Part shown: positions 55,126 through 63,504 of the stretch, in pieces
Numbering within the stretch: position 1 is the first letter of the stretch
Layout: each line of letters begins with the position of its first letter
NCBI RefSeq assembly: GCF_005280735.1
Contig: NZ_CP040078.1
Coordinates: 1,116,001 to 1,180,000 of the forward strand
Reading direction: 5' to 3'
DNA length: 64,000 nucleotides
Source of the DNA: Trinickia violacea
GTDB taxonomy: Bacteria; Pseudomonadota; Gammaproteobacteria; Burkholderiales; Burkholderiaceae
Notes under the pieces: model-generated
What the model was told of the DNA's origin: nothing
The model's input: only the letters and a program-made list of their open reading frames with translations
The model's database searches: none
Translations under genes and position numbers: made by a program

Positions 55126-57993
55126 ATGAGACCACCAGGACGAGGGTCGACCACCCGCGAGACCAGGGCCGTCGGCGCGAGGCGCACTGCTGCCGCACTC
55201 TTTCCGCTATGGCTTGTCGCCATTGTGATTACGGCGTTTGCGTCGTTGAGCATCGCCGTGATGTCGATTTTTCTCGGCTACGTCGCGGGCGAGAGCAATT
55301 GGTCGAAAGGCCAGAAAGACGCCGTGCACGCGCTCGAGCGCTTCGCCAGCACCGGCGCAGAAGCGGACTACCAGGAGTTCGAGGCCAGAATTGCCGTGCC
55401 GCTCGCGGACCGGACCGCCAAGCTCGAGATGAACAAAGCGGACCCGGACCGTGAAGTCATTACGGACGCCTTTCTGAACGGAAAGATCGAGCCGCAGGAC
55501 ATCGACGGCATGATCTGGCTGTACCGCAACTTCAAGACCACGCCGTGGTTCCGCCGCGCGGCCGACTACTGGGACATCGGCGATATCTACCTGCTCAGGC
55601 TGCGCGACATCGGCAACCAGCTTCACGCGCTGGTGACGAGCGGAAAGAGCAACGAACTCGAAGCGTTCCGGCTCGTTTCGGAAGTGCAGCACATCGACGA
55701 TCATCTCGCGCCGATCGAAGACGGTTTCTCGCGCTCGCTCGACGAAGTCGCGCATCAAACGAGAGACGCGCTGATCCTCACGCTCACGACGTCGGCGCTG
55801 CTGCTGCTCGGCGTCTTCACGATGGTCATCTGGCGCTCGTTTTCGCGCAGCGAACGCCTGAACGCCCAGCTGCGCCAGAGCGAGGAGCGCCTGAACCTCG
55901 GCTTCGAAGGCATCAGCGCGGGGTTGTGGGACTGGGATGTCGAACGCGACCGCATCTATCACTCGCGCTGGCTCTACGAGCAGCTTGGGTATAGCGCGGC
56001 GGATTTGTCGATTCACACGTCGGCGTTCGTGTCGCTCGTGCATCCCGACGACCGCTCGCGGGTTCGCCATGCGATGCGCTATCACCTGGCGAGGAATGCG
56101 CCTTACGACGTCGAGTTCCGGCTCAAGATGGGACACGGGGACTACCTGTGGGTCCGCTCGCGCGGCAAGGCGTTGCGCAACGCGGAAGGCCGCGCGGTGC
56201 GGATGGTGGGGTGTCTCTTCGACGTCTCGGATCGCAGGCGCGCCGAGGCCGACGCTCAAAGCGAGCGGGAGCTCGCCGAGGTGACGCTGGCGTCGATCGG
56301 CGATGCGGTTGTGCGAACCGACGACCAGGGCCGCGTCACCTATTGCAACAAGGTCGCCGAACGCATGCTCGGCCGCACGGCGGCGGACATGTGGATGAAG
56401 ACGTTCGACTCGGTCTGCGCACTCGCCGACGGTGCGACGTGCGAGTGCGTTCCGACCGGCATCGACCGTCTGCGGCCGCGAGAAGACGCACCCGATACCG
56501 AGTTGCCGCGCAATCTCTGCATCGTGCGTCCCGACGGCCACACGCTCGCGGTCGACTACTCGGTGGCGACGATGCGCGATGCCGAAGGCCATGCGCTCGG
56601 CACGGTGATGGTGCTGCACGACGTCAGCGCGGAGCGCAAGCACGCCGCCGAGCTCGCGTACCAGGCGACGCACGACGAACTGACCGACTTGTTCAACCGC
56701 CGCGAATTCGAGCGCAGGCTGAGCCGCTTGCTCGAACCCGGCGCGGGCGGGCACGCCGAGCACGCGGTGATGTTCCTCGATCTCGACCAGTTCAAGGTCG
56801 TCAACGACACGAGCGGTCACGCGGCGGGCGATGAGCTGATCAAGCACGTCGGCGCGACGCTCAAATCGTGCCTGCGCTCGAGCGACATCCTCGCGCGCCT
56901 CGGCGGCGACGAGTTCGGCATCGTGCTGCCGCATTGCACGATCGCGAAAGCGCTGCAGATCGCGGACAACCTGCGCCAGGCCGTGGCGGACATCCATCTG
57001 CCGTGGGTCGAGCGCGTGCTGACGACGGGCGTGAGCATCGGGGTGGTGGGCGTCGGCGCGAACCTGACGTCGTCGAAGGAAGTCATGAAAGCGGCGGACG
57101 TCGCCTGCTATATGGCGAAGGAAAAGGGCCGCAATCGCGTGCACCACTTCCGCTTCGACGATCAGGAATTGTCGGCGACGCATAGGCAGATGGAGTGGGT
57201 GTCGCGTGTGAAGACGGCGCTCGAGCAGGATCGCTTCTGTCTCTATACGCAGAAGATCGCACCGTTGAAAAGCAGCCGGAAGAAGGGCAGGGAGAACGCG
57301 CAGCGCGGCGCGCACGTCGAGCTGCTGCTGCGCATGAGGGACGAAGCCGGCGCGCTCGTGCCGCCATCGTTCTTCATCGGCGCGGCCGAGCGCTTCAACC
57401 TGATGCCCGCGATCGACCGCTGGGTCATCGCGCGTGCGTTCTCAGCGATCGCCGACAGTGCGGACGAGGTCGGCACGTGGTCGATCAATTTGTCGGGGGC
57501 TTCGCTGGGCGACGAGCGTCTGCTCGACTACATCGTCGAGCAGCAGCAGCGGCACGGCATTTCGTTGGGACAGGTGTGCTTCGAAATCACGGAGACCGCC
57601 GCGATCACGAACTTGCAGAAGGGCATGGCGTTGATCAACAGCCTGCGAGAATTGGGGTGCCGCTTCGCACTCGACGACTTCGGCGCGGGCATGTCGTCGT
57701 TCAACTACTTGAAGCATCTGCACGTCGATTACTTGAAGATCGACGGCAGCTTTATTCGCGGCATCGTCAACAGCGCGCTCGATCGCGCGATCGTGCAATC
57801 GATCAATCAGGTCGCCCATGCGACCGGCAAACAGACGATCGCGGAGTTCGTCGAGAACGACGCGATCATCGAATGCCTGAGCGAGATGGACGTCGACTAT
57901 GTGCAGGGGTACGGCGTCGGTATGCCGGAACCGCTGTCGCTGCCCCCGCGGGTTCCGGCGTATGAGGACGCGTTTGCGGACCAGCCGGAATAG
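55126..57993 (+). CDS. PAS-GGDEF-EAL cyclic-di-GMP signalling protein
   Basis: 955 residues. An N-terminal helix (LFPLWLVAIVITAFASLSI), a ~150-residue periplasmic sensor, and a second helix (LILTLTTSALLLLGVFTMVI). PAS 1 (~250-370: YHSRWLYEQLGYSAADL), PAS 2 (~380-500). GGDEF intact (ARLGGDEFGIVLPHC, ~593). In the EAL domain the EAL triad reads ELLLRM, but ALDDFGAGMSSFNYL and DYLKIDGSFI are kept, so phosphodiesterase activity is plausible. Makes and/or degrades c-di-GMP; which dominates cannot be told. Confidence 0.94.
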   Translation: MRPPGRGSTTRETRAVGARRTAAALFPLWLVAIVITAFASLSIAVMSIFLGYVAGESNWSKGQKDAVHALERFASTGAEADYQEFEARIAVPLADRTAKLEMNKADPDREVITDAFLNGKIEPQDIDGMIWLYRNFKTTPWFRRAADYWDIGDIYLLRLRDIGNQLHALVTSGKSNELEAFRLVSEVQHIDDHLAPIEDGFSRSLDEVAHQTRDALILTLTTSALLLLGVFTMVIWRSFSRSERLNAQLRQSEERLNLGFEGISAGLWDWDVERDRIYHSRWLYEQLGYSAADLSIHTSAFVSLVHPDDRSRVRHAMRYHLARNAPYDVEFRLKMGHGDYLWVRSRGKALRNAEGRAVRMVGCLFDVSDRRRAEADAQSERELAEVTLASIGDAVVRTDDQGRVTYCNKVAERMLGRTAADMWMKTFDSVCALADGATCECVPTGIDRLRPREDAPDTELPRNLCIVRPDGHTLAVDYSVATMRDAEGHALGTVMVLHDVSAERKHAAELAYQATHDELTDLFNRREFERRLSRLLEPGAGGHAEHAVMFLDLDQFKVVNDTSGHAAGDELIKHVGATLKSCLRSSDILARLGGDEFGIVLPHCTIAKALQIADNLRQAVADIHLPWVERVLTTGVSIGVVGVGANLTSSKEVMKAADVACYMAKEKGRNRVHHFRFDDQELSATHRQMEWVSRVKTALEQDRFCLYTQKIAPLKSSRKKGRENAQRGAHVELLLRMRDEAGALVPPSFFIGAAERFNLMPAIDRWVIARAFSAIADSADEVGTWSINLSGASLGDERLLDYIVEQQQRHGISLGQVCFEITETAAITNLQKGMALINSLRELGCRFALDDFGAGMSSFNYLKHLHVDYLKIDGSFIRGIVNSALDRAIVQSINQVAHATGKQTIAEFVENDAIIECLSEMDVDYVQGYGVGMPEPLSLPPRVPAYEDAFADQPE

Positions 57994-58035
57994 GGCCTGC
58001 TGGCTTTATTCGCGTTTTTTGTTGGCATGTCCCGA

Positions 58036-58695
58036 TCAATCGCGATCGGGCGCGCCGAGCGGAAAGAACGAGCGGTAGGGCCGCCCTTCGTCGACAGCGC
58101 GGGCGAACGAAGGCCGCTTCAACAGCCGTTGCCGGTACGCGATGACATGACGGAAATCGCTGCCGATGCGATGCGTCCAATCCGCGTAGAACAGAGACGG
58201 CGCGGCGCTGCAGTCGGCGAGACCGAAGCGGTCGCCTGCGGCCCACTCGCGGTTTGCGATGACGTTGTCGAACCAGGCGTAGGCGGTGTCGAGCATCGCG
58301 CGTGCCTCGGCGACGCCGCGTGCATCGCGCTCCGCCTCCGGACGCATCGCGTCGAAGACGATCTTTTGCACCGGCGTCGAGATGTAGTTGTCGAAGAAGC
58401 GGTCCATGAAGCGGGCTTCGAGCGCTTCGCGCGGATCGGTTGGCAGCAGCGCCACCGGCCCGGGATAGTGAAGGCCAAGGTACTCGATGATGATGGTCGA
58501 CTCGCGGATCGTTCGCCCTTCGTCGACGAGCATCGGGAAGCGTTTGATCGGCCAGAGCGCCGCGAACTCGGCCATCAACTGCGGGTCGTCGTGCGTCAGC
58601 TTGCGGTATTCGAACGGCGTGCTGTTTTCGTAGAGCGCGATCAGGACTTTTTGACAGTAAGCGGAAAACGGGTGGGCGTAGAGTTTCAGGGGCAT
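58036..58695 (-). CDS. Glutathione S-transferase family protein
   Basis: 219 residues. N-terminal thioredoxin fold with LYAHPFSAYCQKVLIALYE (possible catalytic Cys/Ser position) and ESTIIIEYLG; C-terminal helical domain with DRFFDNYISTPVQK and DRFGLADCSAAPSLFYADW. Likely glutathione-dependent detoxification in the cytosol; class not assignable. Confidence 0.92.
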   Translation of the reverse strand: MPLKLYAHPFSAYCQKVLIALYENSTPFEYRKLTHDDPQLMAEFAALWPIKRFPMLVDEGRTIRESTIIIEYLGLHYPGPVALLPTDPREALEARFMDRFFDNYISTPVQKIVFDAMRPEAERDARGVAEARAMLDTAYAWFDNVIANREWAAGDRFGLADCSAAPSLFYADWTHRIGSDFRHVIAYRQRLLKRPSFARAVDEGRPYRSFFPLGAPDRD

Positions 58696-58918
58696 CGCTA
58701 GTCTCCTTGGGCGGATAGGGATGGCGATCGAACAATCACGCTAGCGCGGGATCGCCGCTTTATCCAACGACGAACGAGGCTGGACGAAATCGACACGGTG
58801 CCGAAAAACTTTCGACGGTTCTCTTGCGTCTTCCTGTTTGCCGATGCGCCCCTGGTTCAGCCTGACGTTCAGGAACGGCGGCGCGGGCGATGATCCGTCG
58901 CGAGATCGAGGCGGCGAG

Positions 58919-59776
58919 TCACAGGCTTCGCACGTCCAGGCTCTCCGCCACGTAAGGCGCGTATCGGAAGTCGCGAATGGCGGCGATGCGATCGCCGTCC
59001 CAGTCGAGCAGGATCACATAGCGGGCCGCCACGTTCGGATCGCTCGCGAGCAGTGCGGGGCGTCCCTCCGCCCAACCCACGGCGAGCCGGCAATCGAGGT
59101 TCTGCTCGTAGCGCGTGAAGTAGATCGAGACGTCCTTGCGTCCGGCGAGTCGAATCCGGTTGACCAAGTCGAGCCGCACTTCCTCGGAGAGCAGGTCGCG
59201 CAGCGCATCGAAGTCGCGAGCGTTGAATCGATCGGCGTAGCGAGTGAGCCGTTCGCGATCGTCTTCGGACAGGCTCGGCATCGAATGGTCCGGCGTATCG
59301 ACGAGTTCCTGGAGCCGGACACGGCCGCGGTGCAGCGCCGACTTCACGGCCGCAAGACTGACGCCGAGGATGTCCGCCGTTTCGTCGAGCGAATAGCCGA
59401 GCACGTCCGCGAGCACGACGGTCGAGCGCTGGATCGTCGACAGATACAGAAAGTTCGCGAGACTCGCCGCGGCCGCGACGCGCGCATCGGCGTGCGCGCT
59501 GGGATCGGCCAGATTCGACAGCGCCTCGTCCGAGTCGGTCACGCCTTGGCGTTTGCGGCGGCGCAGCGCGTCGAGCGCCGCGTTATGGGCGATGCGCAGC
59601 AACCAGCTTTCCGGATGCTGAATCTCGCCGGCGGCTGGAAACGCCTGAATCGCACTCGCGAGTGCGTCCTGCACGACGTCCTCGCCGTCGAACGCCGAGC
59701 CGACCATGCGCGTGCAGTAGCGATGCAGGCGCGGGCGCAGGTCCGCCATCAATTGTGCCAACCCGTCCGAATCCAA
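58919..59776 (-). CDS. ECF sigma factor with C-terminal SnoaL-like domain
   Basis: 285 residues from a TTG with GGAG ten bases upstream. Region 2: RYCTRMVGSAFDGEDVVQDA, PESWLLRIAHNAALDALRRR. Region 4: VLADVLGYSLDETADILG and LAAVKSALHRGRVRLQEL. The last ~110 residues (RYADRFNARDFDALRDLLSE) form a SnoaL-like domain, as in SigJ/ECF41-type sigma factors, where it controls activity in place of an anti-sigma factor. Divergent from a small monooxygenase-like gene (167 bp), a possible target. Confidence 0.9.
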   Translation of the reverse strand: MDSDGLAQLMADLRPRLHRYCTRMVGSAFDGEDVVQDALASAIQAFPAAGEIQHPESWLLRIAHNAALDALRRRKRQGVTDSDEALSNLADPSAHADARVAAAASLANFLYLSTIQRSTVVLADVLGYSLDETADILGVSLAAVKSALHRGRVRLQELVDTPDHSMPSLSEDDRERLTRYADRFNARDFDALRDLLSEEVRLDLVNRIRLAGRKDVSIYFTRYEQNLDCRLAVGWAEGRPALLASDPNVAARYVILLDWDGDRIAAIRDFRYAPYVAESLDVRSL

Positions 59777-59942
59777 GGCGCAAGTCTCCTTTTTTCAAGA
59801 GGCCAATAACGGTAGACGTTTGGGTCTACACAAAGGATTCGCCGGCGAACAAATATTTTTTCCGCGAATCCTTTGCGTCGCGCGCGTCGTCTTTGGCGTT
59901 ATCGACACACTTTCGTGCCGAGTCCCTTGAAAGGAAAACGTC

Positions 59943-60272
59943 ATGCAACGAGCTGTCTTTGTTCGCTATACCGTCAAGCCGGAATGCGCCGCCGAAAACG
60001 AGGTGCTGGCGCGGGCCGTGTTTACCGAGCTGCGGGAAGCCAAGCCCGAGGGCGCCGCCTATGCCGTGTTCAGAAACGGTCTCGAGTTCGTCCACATCTT
60101 CGTGAACATGGCCGCGGATGATTCCGCCGTCATCACGGAGTTGCCGAGCTTCAAGGCGTATTCCAAGGATATCTCTGCGCGCTGCGAAACGGAGCCGGAG
60201 GTGGCGCGCTTGAGTGTCGAGATGCTGGAATCCTATGGCTTTGCGGCGACGCCAAGGAGCGGGCGAAACTAG
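59943..60272 (+). CDS. Small antibiotic-biosynthesis-monooxygenase-like protein
   Basis: 109 residues. VRYTVKPECAAENEVLARAV, AVFRNGLEFVHIFVN and LPSFKAYSKDISARC resemble the dimeric ferredoxin-like ABM fold, without clear catalytic residues. ATG follows GAAAGGA. Divergent from the ECF sigma gene; such sigma factors often control an adjacent small oxidoreductase or carboxymuconolactone-decarboxylase-like gene, so linkage is plausible. Confidence 0.72.
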   Translation: MQRAVFVRYTVKPECAAENEVLARAVFTELREAKPEGAAYAVFRNGLEFVHIFVNMAADDSAVITELPSFKAYSKDISARCETEPEVARLSVEMLESYGFAATPRSGRN

Positions 60273-60319
60273 CACCGGCTGCAATCGCCGCAATCGTGCT
60301 GCAGAAAGGAAACCTTTCT

Positions 60320-60450
60320 TGACATCCTCCCCCGCCTAAAGCCGGAGGATTCCTACGGCGTTCATTTCGGCATCGAGCCGCGATGAGTCGCTTCGGTGGG
60401 GTCCTGCTGCTGGCGGCATGACTGCGCCGCTCACTTCACAGGCGAACTGG
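60320..60450 (-). ncRNA. Predicted omegaRNA (reRNA) at the tnpB 3' end
   Basis: In active IS605 elements a guide RNA spans the end of tnpB and the right-end hairpin, with the guide read from flanking DNA. The hairpin (60326-60348) and intact TnpB make this likely here; the guide would be the first ~16-20 bases left of ~60320. Inferred from position only. Confidence 0.35.
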
Positions 60451-61580
60451 GCGTGCCCCGCCCTTAAGACATTGATTGCGCCGACCACATCGGCGTTTTC
60501 CTCGTAACCACACTCGACGCACGCGAACAGCGCCTGCGTCTTGCGGTTGTCCTTCGACACATGGCCGCAGCACGGGCAGGTGCGGCTCGTGTTTTGCGGC
60601 GGCACGGCGATGAGATAGCCGCCACGCCACGCCAGCTTGTAATCGAGCTGACGCCGGAACTCGAACCAACCTTGATCGAGAATCGACTTGTTCAGGCCGG
60701 ATTTAGCCCGAACCTTCTTCCCAGGCGCTTCGGTATTGCCCGCTGCCGACTTGGACATGTTCCGCACCTGCAAGTCCTCAATACACACCATCGCGTGGTT
60801 TTGGCTGATCGCGGTTGAGCTCTTGTGCAGGTAGTCGCGGCGGGCGTTGCCGATACGGCCGTGGAGGCGCTGGACGCGGGCTTTCGCCTTCTTCCAGTTA
60901 TGGCTGAACTTGGTCTTGCGGCTCATCGCCTGCTGCGCTTTGCGCAGAGCGGCTTCTTGCCGTTTGAAGCTGTTCAGCGGTGCGTAGAACGTGCCATCCG
61001 ACAGCGTGGCGAACCGCGTTACACCCATGTCGATGCCGACCGCCTCGCCGTTCGGGACGGCCTTCTCGACCTCGCGCTCAGTCTGGACGCTGATGAACCA
61101 CTTGCCGCACGACAGGCTAACCGTGACGTTCTTTACCGCGCCCAGCACGTCCCGACTATGGCGGTAGCGCAGCCAGCCCAGCTTGGGCAGGAAGATGCGG
61201 CGGTTGGGTTGATCCAGCTTGATCTGCTTCGGGTCGGGATAGCGGAAGCTGTCGCTTTGCCCCTTCTTCTTGAACCGAGGAAAGCCGGCGCGCTTGGCGA
61301 AGAAGTGGGTGTAGGCCCGCTCCAGATCCTTCATCGCTTGTTGCAGCGGATGTGTCGGCGCGTCGGCAAGCCACGGTGTTTCGGTGCCGTTGCGCCACGC
61401 CGTGAGTTGCTTGCACAGTCCGGCGTAACCGAGCTTCTTCTCACCACGCTCATAGCGCGCCTTCTGCAACGCCAGCGCCTTGTTGTAGACAAACCGGCAC
61501 GACCCGGCGAAGCGGCGCATGTCGCGCTGCTGCTCGCCGGTCGGCATCAGTTCGTATTTGAAGGCTTGGAGACGCTGCAT
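60336..61580 (-). CDS. tnpB: RNA-guided endonuclease TnpB (IS605 OrfB)
   Basis: 414 residues from MQRLQAFKYELMPTGEQQ; the longer frame to 62015 overlaps tnpA and is rejected. Complete RuvC site: Asp in VGIDMGVTRFATLSDG (~185), Glu in CIEDLQVRNMSKSA (~265), Asp in NADVVGAINVLRAGH (~363). Zinc ribbon CPCCGHVSKDNRKT with CVECGYEEN. Functions with an omegaRNA as a guided DNA nuclease that keeps the element at its donor site. All catalytic residues are present. Confidence 0.93.
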   Translation of the reverse strand: MQRLQAFKYELMPTGEQQRDMRRFAGSCRFVYNKALALQKARYERGEKKLGYAGLCKQLTAWRNGTETPWLADAPTHPLQQAMKDLERAYTHFFAKRAGFPRFKKKGQSDSFRYPDPKQIKLDQPNRRIFLPKLGWLRYRHSRDVLGAVKNVTVSLSCGKWFISVQTEREVEKAVPNGEAVGIDMGVTRFATLSDGTFYAPLNSFKRQEAALRKAQQAMSRKTKFSHNWKKAKARVQRLHGRIGNARRDYLHKSSTAISQNHAMVCIEDLQVRNMSKSAAGNTEAPGKKVRAKSGLNKSILDQGWFEFRRQLDYKLAWRGGYLIAVPPQNTSRTCPCCGHVSKDNRKTQALFACVECGYEENADVVGAINVLRAGHAQFACEVSGAVMPPAAGPHRSDSSRLDAEMNAVGILRL

Positions 61581-61601
61581 CGAAACAGTATAGTTTGGTC
61601 T

Positions 61602-62018
61602 ATGGGCAACGACAACGACATCCGGCACGGTAGACATTGCGTCTTCCTGATGCATGTTCACTTGGTCTTCGTAACCAAATACCGCCGCGAGGTGTTCACC
61701 AAGGAAATCATCGACGACTTGCGCGACATCTTCGCCAGCGTCTGCTCTGACTTTGAGGCGGAGCTTGTGGAATTCGACGGTGAGGACGATCACGTTCACC
61801 TGTTGGTGAACTACCCGCCGAAGGTGGCCGTCTCGACGCTGGTGAACAGCCTGAAAGGCGTATCCAGCCGGATGATCCGTAAGAAAAGCTATCCGAGCAT
61901 TCGCAGGAAGCTGTGGGGTGGCGCACTGTGGTCCCCGTCCTACTTCGCCGGAAGCTGCGGCGGTGCGCCCATCGAACTCATCCGCCAATACATTGAGCAA
62001 CAGCAAACACCGCACTGA
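61602..62018 (+). CDS. tnpA: IS200/IS605 transposase TnpA (Y1 HUH)
   Basis: 138 residues from MGNDNDIRHGRHCVFLMHVH. The HUH motif is DDHVHLLVNYPP (~62) and the nucleophilic Tyr is in ELIRQYIEQQ (~130). CVFLMHVHLVFVTKYRREVF is the classic N-terminus. It cuts and pastes single-stranded DNA. It starts 21 bp from the divergent tnpB start. Intact. Confidence 0.94.
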   Translation: MGNDNDIRHGRHCVFLMHVHLVFVTKYRREVFTKEIIDDLRDIFASVCSDFEAELVEFDGEDDHVHLLVNYPPKVAVSTLVNSLKGVSSRMIRKKSYPSIRRKLWGGALWSPSYFAGSCGGAPIELIRQYIEQQQTPH

Positions 62019-62223
62019 CCGCCTGAAGGACGCCTACGGCGTCCGCGCTATCCTTCCCCGCCCTGCGCCCCGAAGGAAGTCCCTTTGGGGGGAAGAACGG
62101 GGCTTGCCGCGCACCTGGTCAGCACGATTGCGGGGCCGCGCGCGGCTTGATTTGCGTGCCGCACGCAAATGAAAACAAGGATAATCCGGCCAGCGTCAAA
62201 GAAAATCTTATGGCCGATTATCC

Positions 62224-63120
62224 ATGCGTCCCCGTCTACCGCTTAACGCGCTGCGCGCTTTCGAATCGTCCGCGCGGCATCTGAGCTTCACGCGCGCCGC
62301 GCTCGAATTGAACGTGACGCAGGCGGCGGTCAGCCAGCAGGTTCGTTCGCTCGAGGACCGGCTCGGCGCGACGCTCTTCAAGCGGTTGCCGCGCGGGTTG
62401 GCCATCACGGACGAAGGGCGCGCTTTGCTGCCGGTCCTGACCGACGCATTCGGCCGCATCGAAAACGTGCTCAAGCAATTCGAGGGCGGCCATTTTCATG
62501 AAGTGCTCACGGTGGGCGTCGTCGGCACCTTTGCGGTCGGCTGGCTGATGCCGAGGCTCAAGCGCTTCCGCGAGCAGCATCCGTTCGTCGAATTGAGGCT
62601 GCTCACCAACAACAACCTCGTCGATCTCGCGGCGGAGGGGCTCGACGTGGCGATTCGCTTCGGCGACGGAGTCTGGCCCGCGACGCACAACGTGCTGCTG
62701 CTCGATGCGCCGCTAAACGTGCTGTGCACGCCGCGCATTGCGAAGCGGCTTGCCGTGCCGTCCGATCTGGCGAGGGAAATCCTATTGCGCTCGTATCGCG
62801 CGGACGAATGGGACAAGTGGTTCGAGGCGGCCGGACTCGAACCGTGGCCGGTCAACGGCCCGGTGTTCGATTCGTCGCGGCTGATGGTGGAAGCCGCCGT
62901 TCAGAGCGCGGGCATCGCTTTGGCGCCGCCGCGGATGTTCGTCCGCGAATTGCAAACCGGATTGCTTGCCTGCCCGTTCGATACCGAGGTGAAAACCGGC
63001 AGCTACTGGCTCACCTGGCTGAAATCGCGGCGCATGTCGCCTGCGATGCAGGTGTTCCGTAACTGGATCCTCGATGAGGCAGGCAATGAAGCGGCGTATC
63101 GCGGCGGCGACGATTCCTGA
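62224..63120 (+). CDS. LysR regulator, AmpR/PenR/GcvA-like
   Basis: 298 residues. HTH LPLNALRAFESSARHLSFTR and LNVTQAAVSQQVRSLEDRLG. The effector domain has the AmpR-type blocks VGVVGTFAVGWLMPRLKRF, NNLVDLAAEGLDVAIRFGDG, LLRSYRADEWDKWFEAAG and GSYWLTWLKSR. The resemblance to AmpR/PenR, which control beta-lactamase genes in response to cell-wall fragments, is strong. No beta-lactamase gene is in the window; the expected divergent position is occupied by the IS605-type element. Confidence 0.85.
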   Translation: MRPRLPLNALRAFESSARHLSFTRAALELNVTQAAVSQQVRSLEDRLGATLFKRLPRGLAITDEGRALLPVLTDAFGRIENVLKQFEGGHFHEVLTVGVVGTFAVGWLMPRLKRFREQHPFVELRLLTNNNLVDLAAEGLDVAIRFGDGVWPATHNVLLLDAPLNVLCTPRIAKRLAVPSDLAREILLRSYRADEWDKWFEAAGLEPWPVNGPVFDSSRLMVEAAVQSAGIALAPPRMFVRELQTGLLACPFDTEVKTGSYWLTWLKSRRMSPAMQVFRNWILDEAGNEAAYRGGDDS

Positions 63121-63504
63121 TTCGCCAGGTCTCGGGTGCCACAGAAAGTGAAAACTGCGCCAGGTAAGTGAAAAACTGCTGACACACTTGTTGAAAAGTT
63201 TTGGGCGGGCGGCGTTCAATCCGAGAGTGCGCGGCCCGAGGCTGTCTCAGTCCGACCCGAAGCAGCCGCTGGGCCAAGCTTCTCGACTATGGCCGCTTTT
63301 CAGTGCAAAACTGACACCTGCTCGTAAAGACTCCCTGCAATTTCTCGCGAAACTCAACGGTCACCGGCCAAGGTTAGCTGGCCGCGGGACGCGAATCGTG
63401 CCGCGCAAGCGCTCCGCGTGGGCCGGACCTGTTTCACGTCAAGGAGCGGGCTCCGTCTTCATGAGTCGTCAGGTGTATTCTGGCGAGACGGTAGGGGGCG
63501 GCAA
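63121..63504. other. Spacer with insertion-sequence end relics
   Basis: No gene. Contains AAGTGAAAACTGCGCC and TAAGTGAAAAACTGCTGACA as near direct repeats (63146-63185) and TTTTCAGTGCAAAACTGACA at ~63299; on the reverse strand both ends start TGTCAG and share AGTTTT-N-CACT. Looks like multiple terminal repeats of an IS21-type element whose body is lost. Confidence 0.4.

Larger units (their letters stand above)
60320..62095. mobile_element. IS200/IS605-family element with divergent tnpA and tnpB
   Basis: Contains tnpB (minus) and tnpA (plus) back to back, as in IS605. The right end after tnpB has a hairpin with CCTCC/GGAGG arms (60326-60348); the left end has GGACGCC-TAC-GGCGTCC (about 62027-62043) and a CCCCGAAGG/CCTTTGGGG-type hairpin (62068-62090). 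No terminal inverted repeats or target duplication, as expected for this family. Exact ends are estimates. Confidence 0.8.

Noticed and set aside
55207..57315. 702-codon frame antisense to the GGDEF/EAL gene
   Set aside because: Same cause; the sense strand has clear PAS, GGDEF and EAL motifs.
60825..61601. Long plus-strand extension of the tnpA frame
   Set aside because: It is antisense to tnpB; true TnpA homology begins at 61602.
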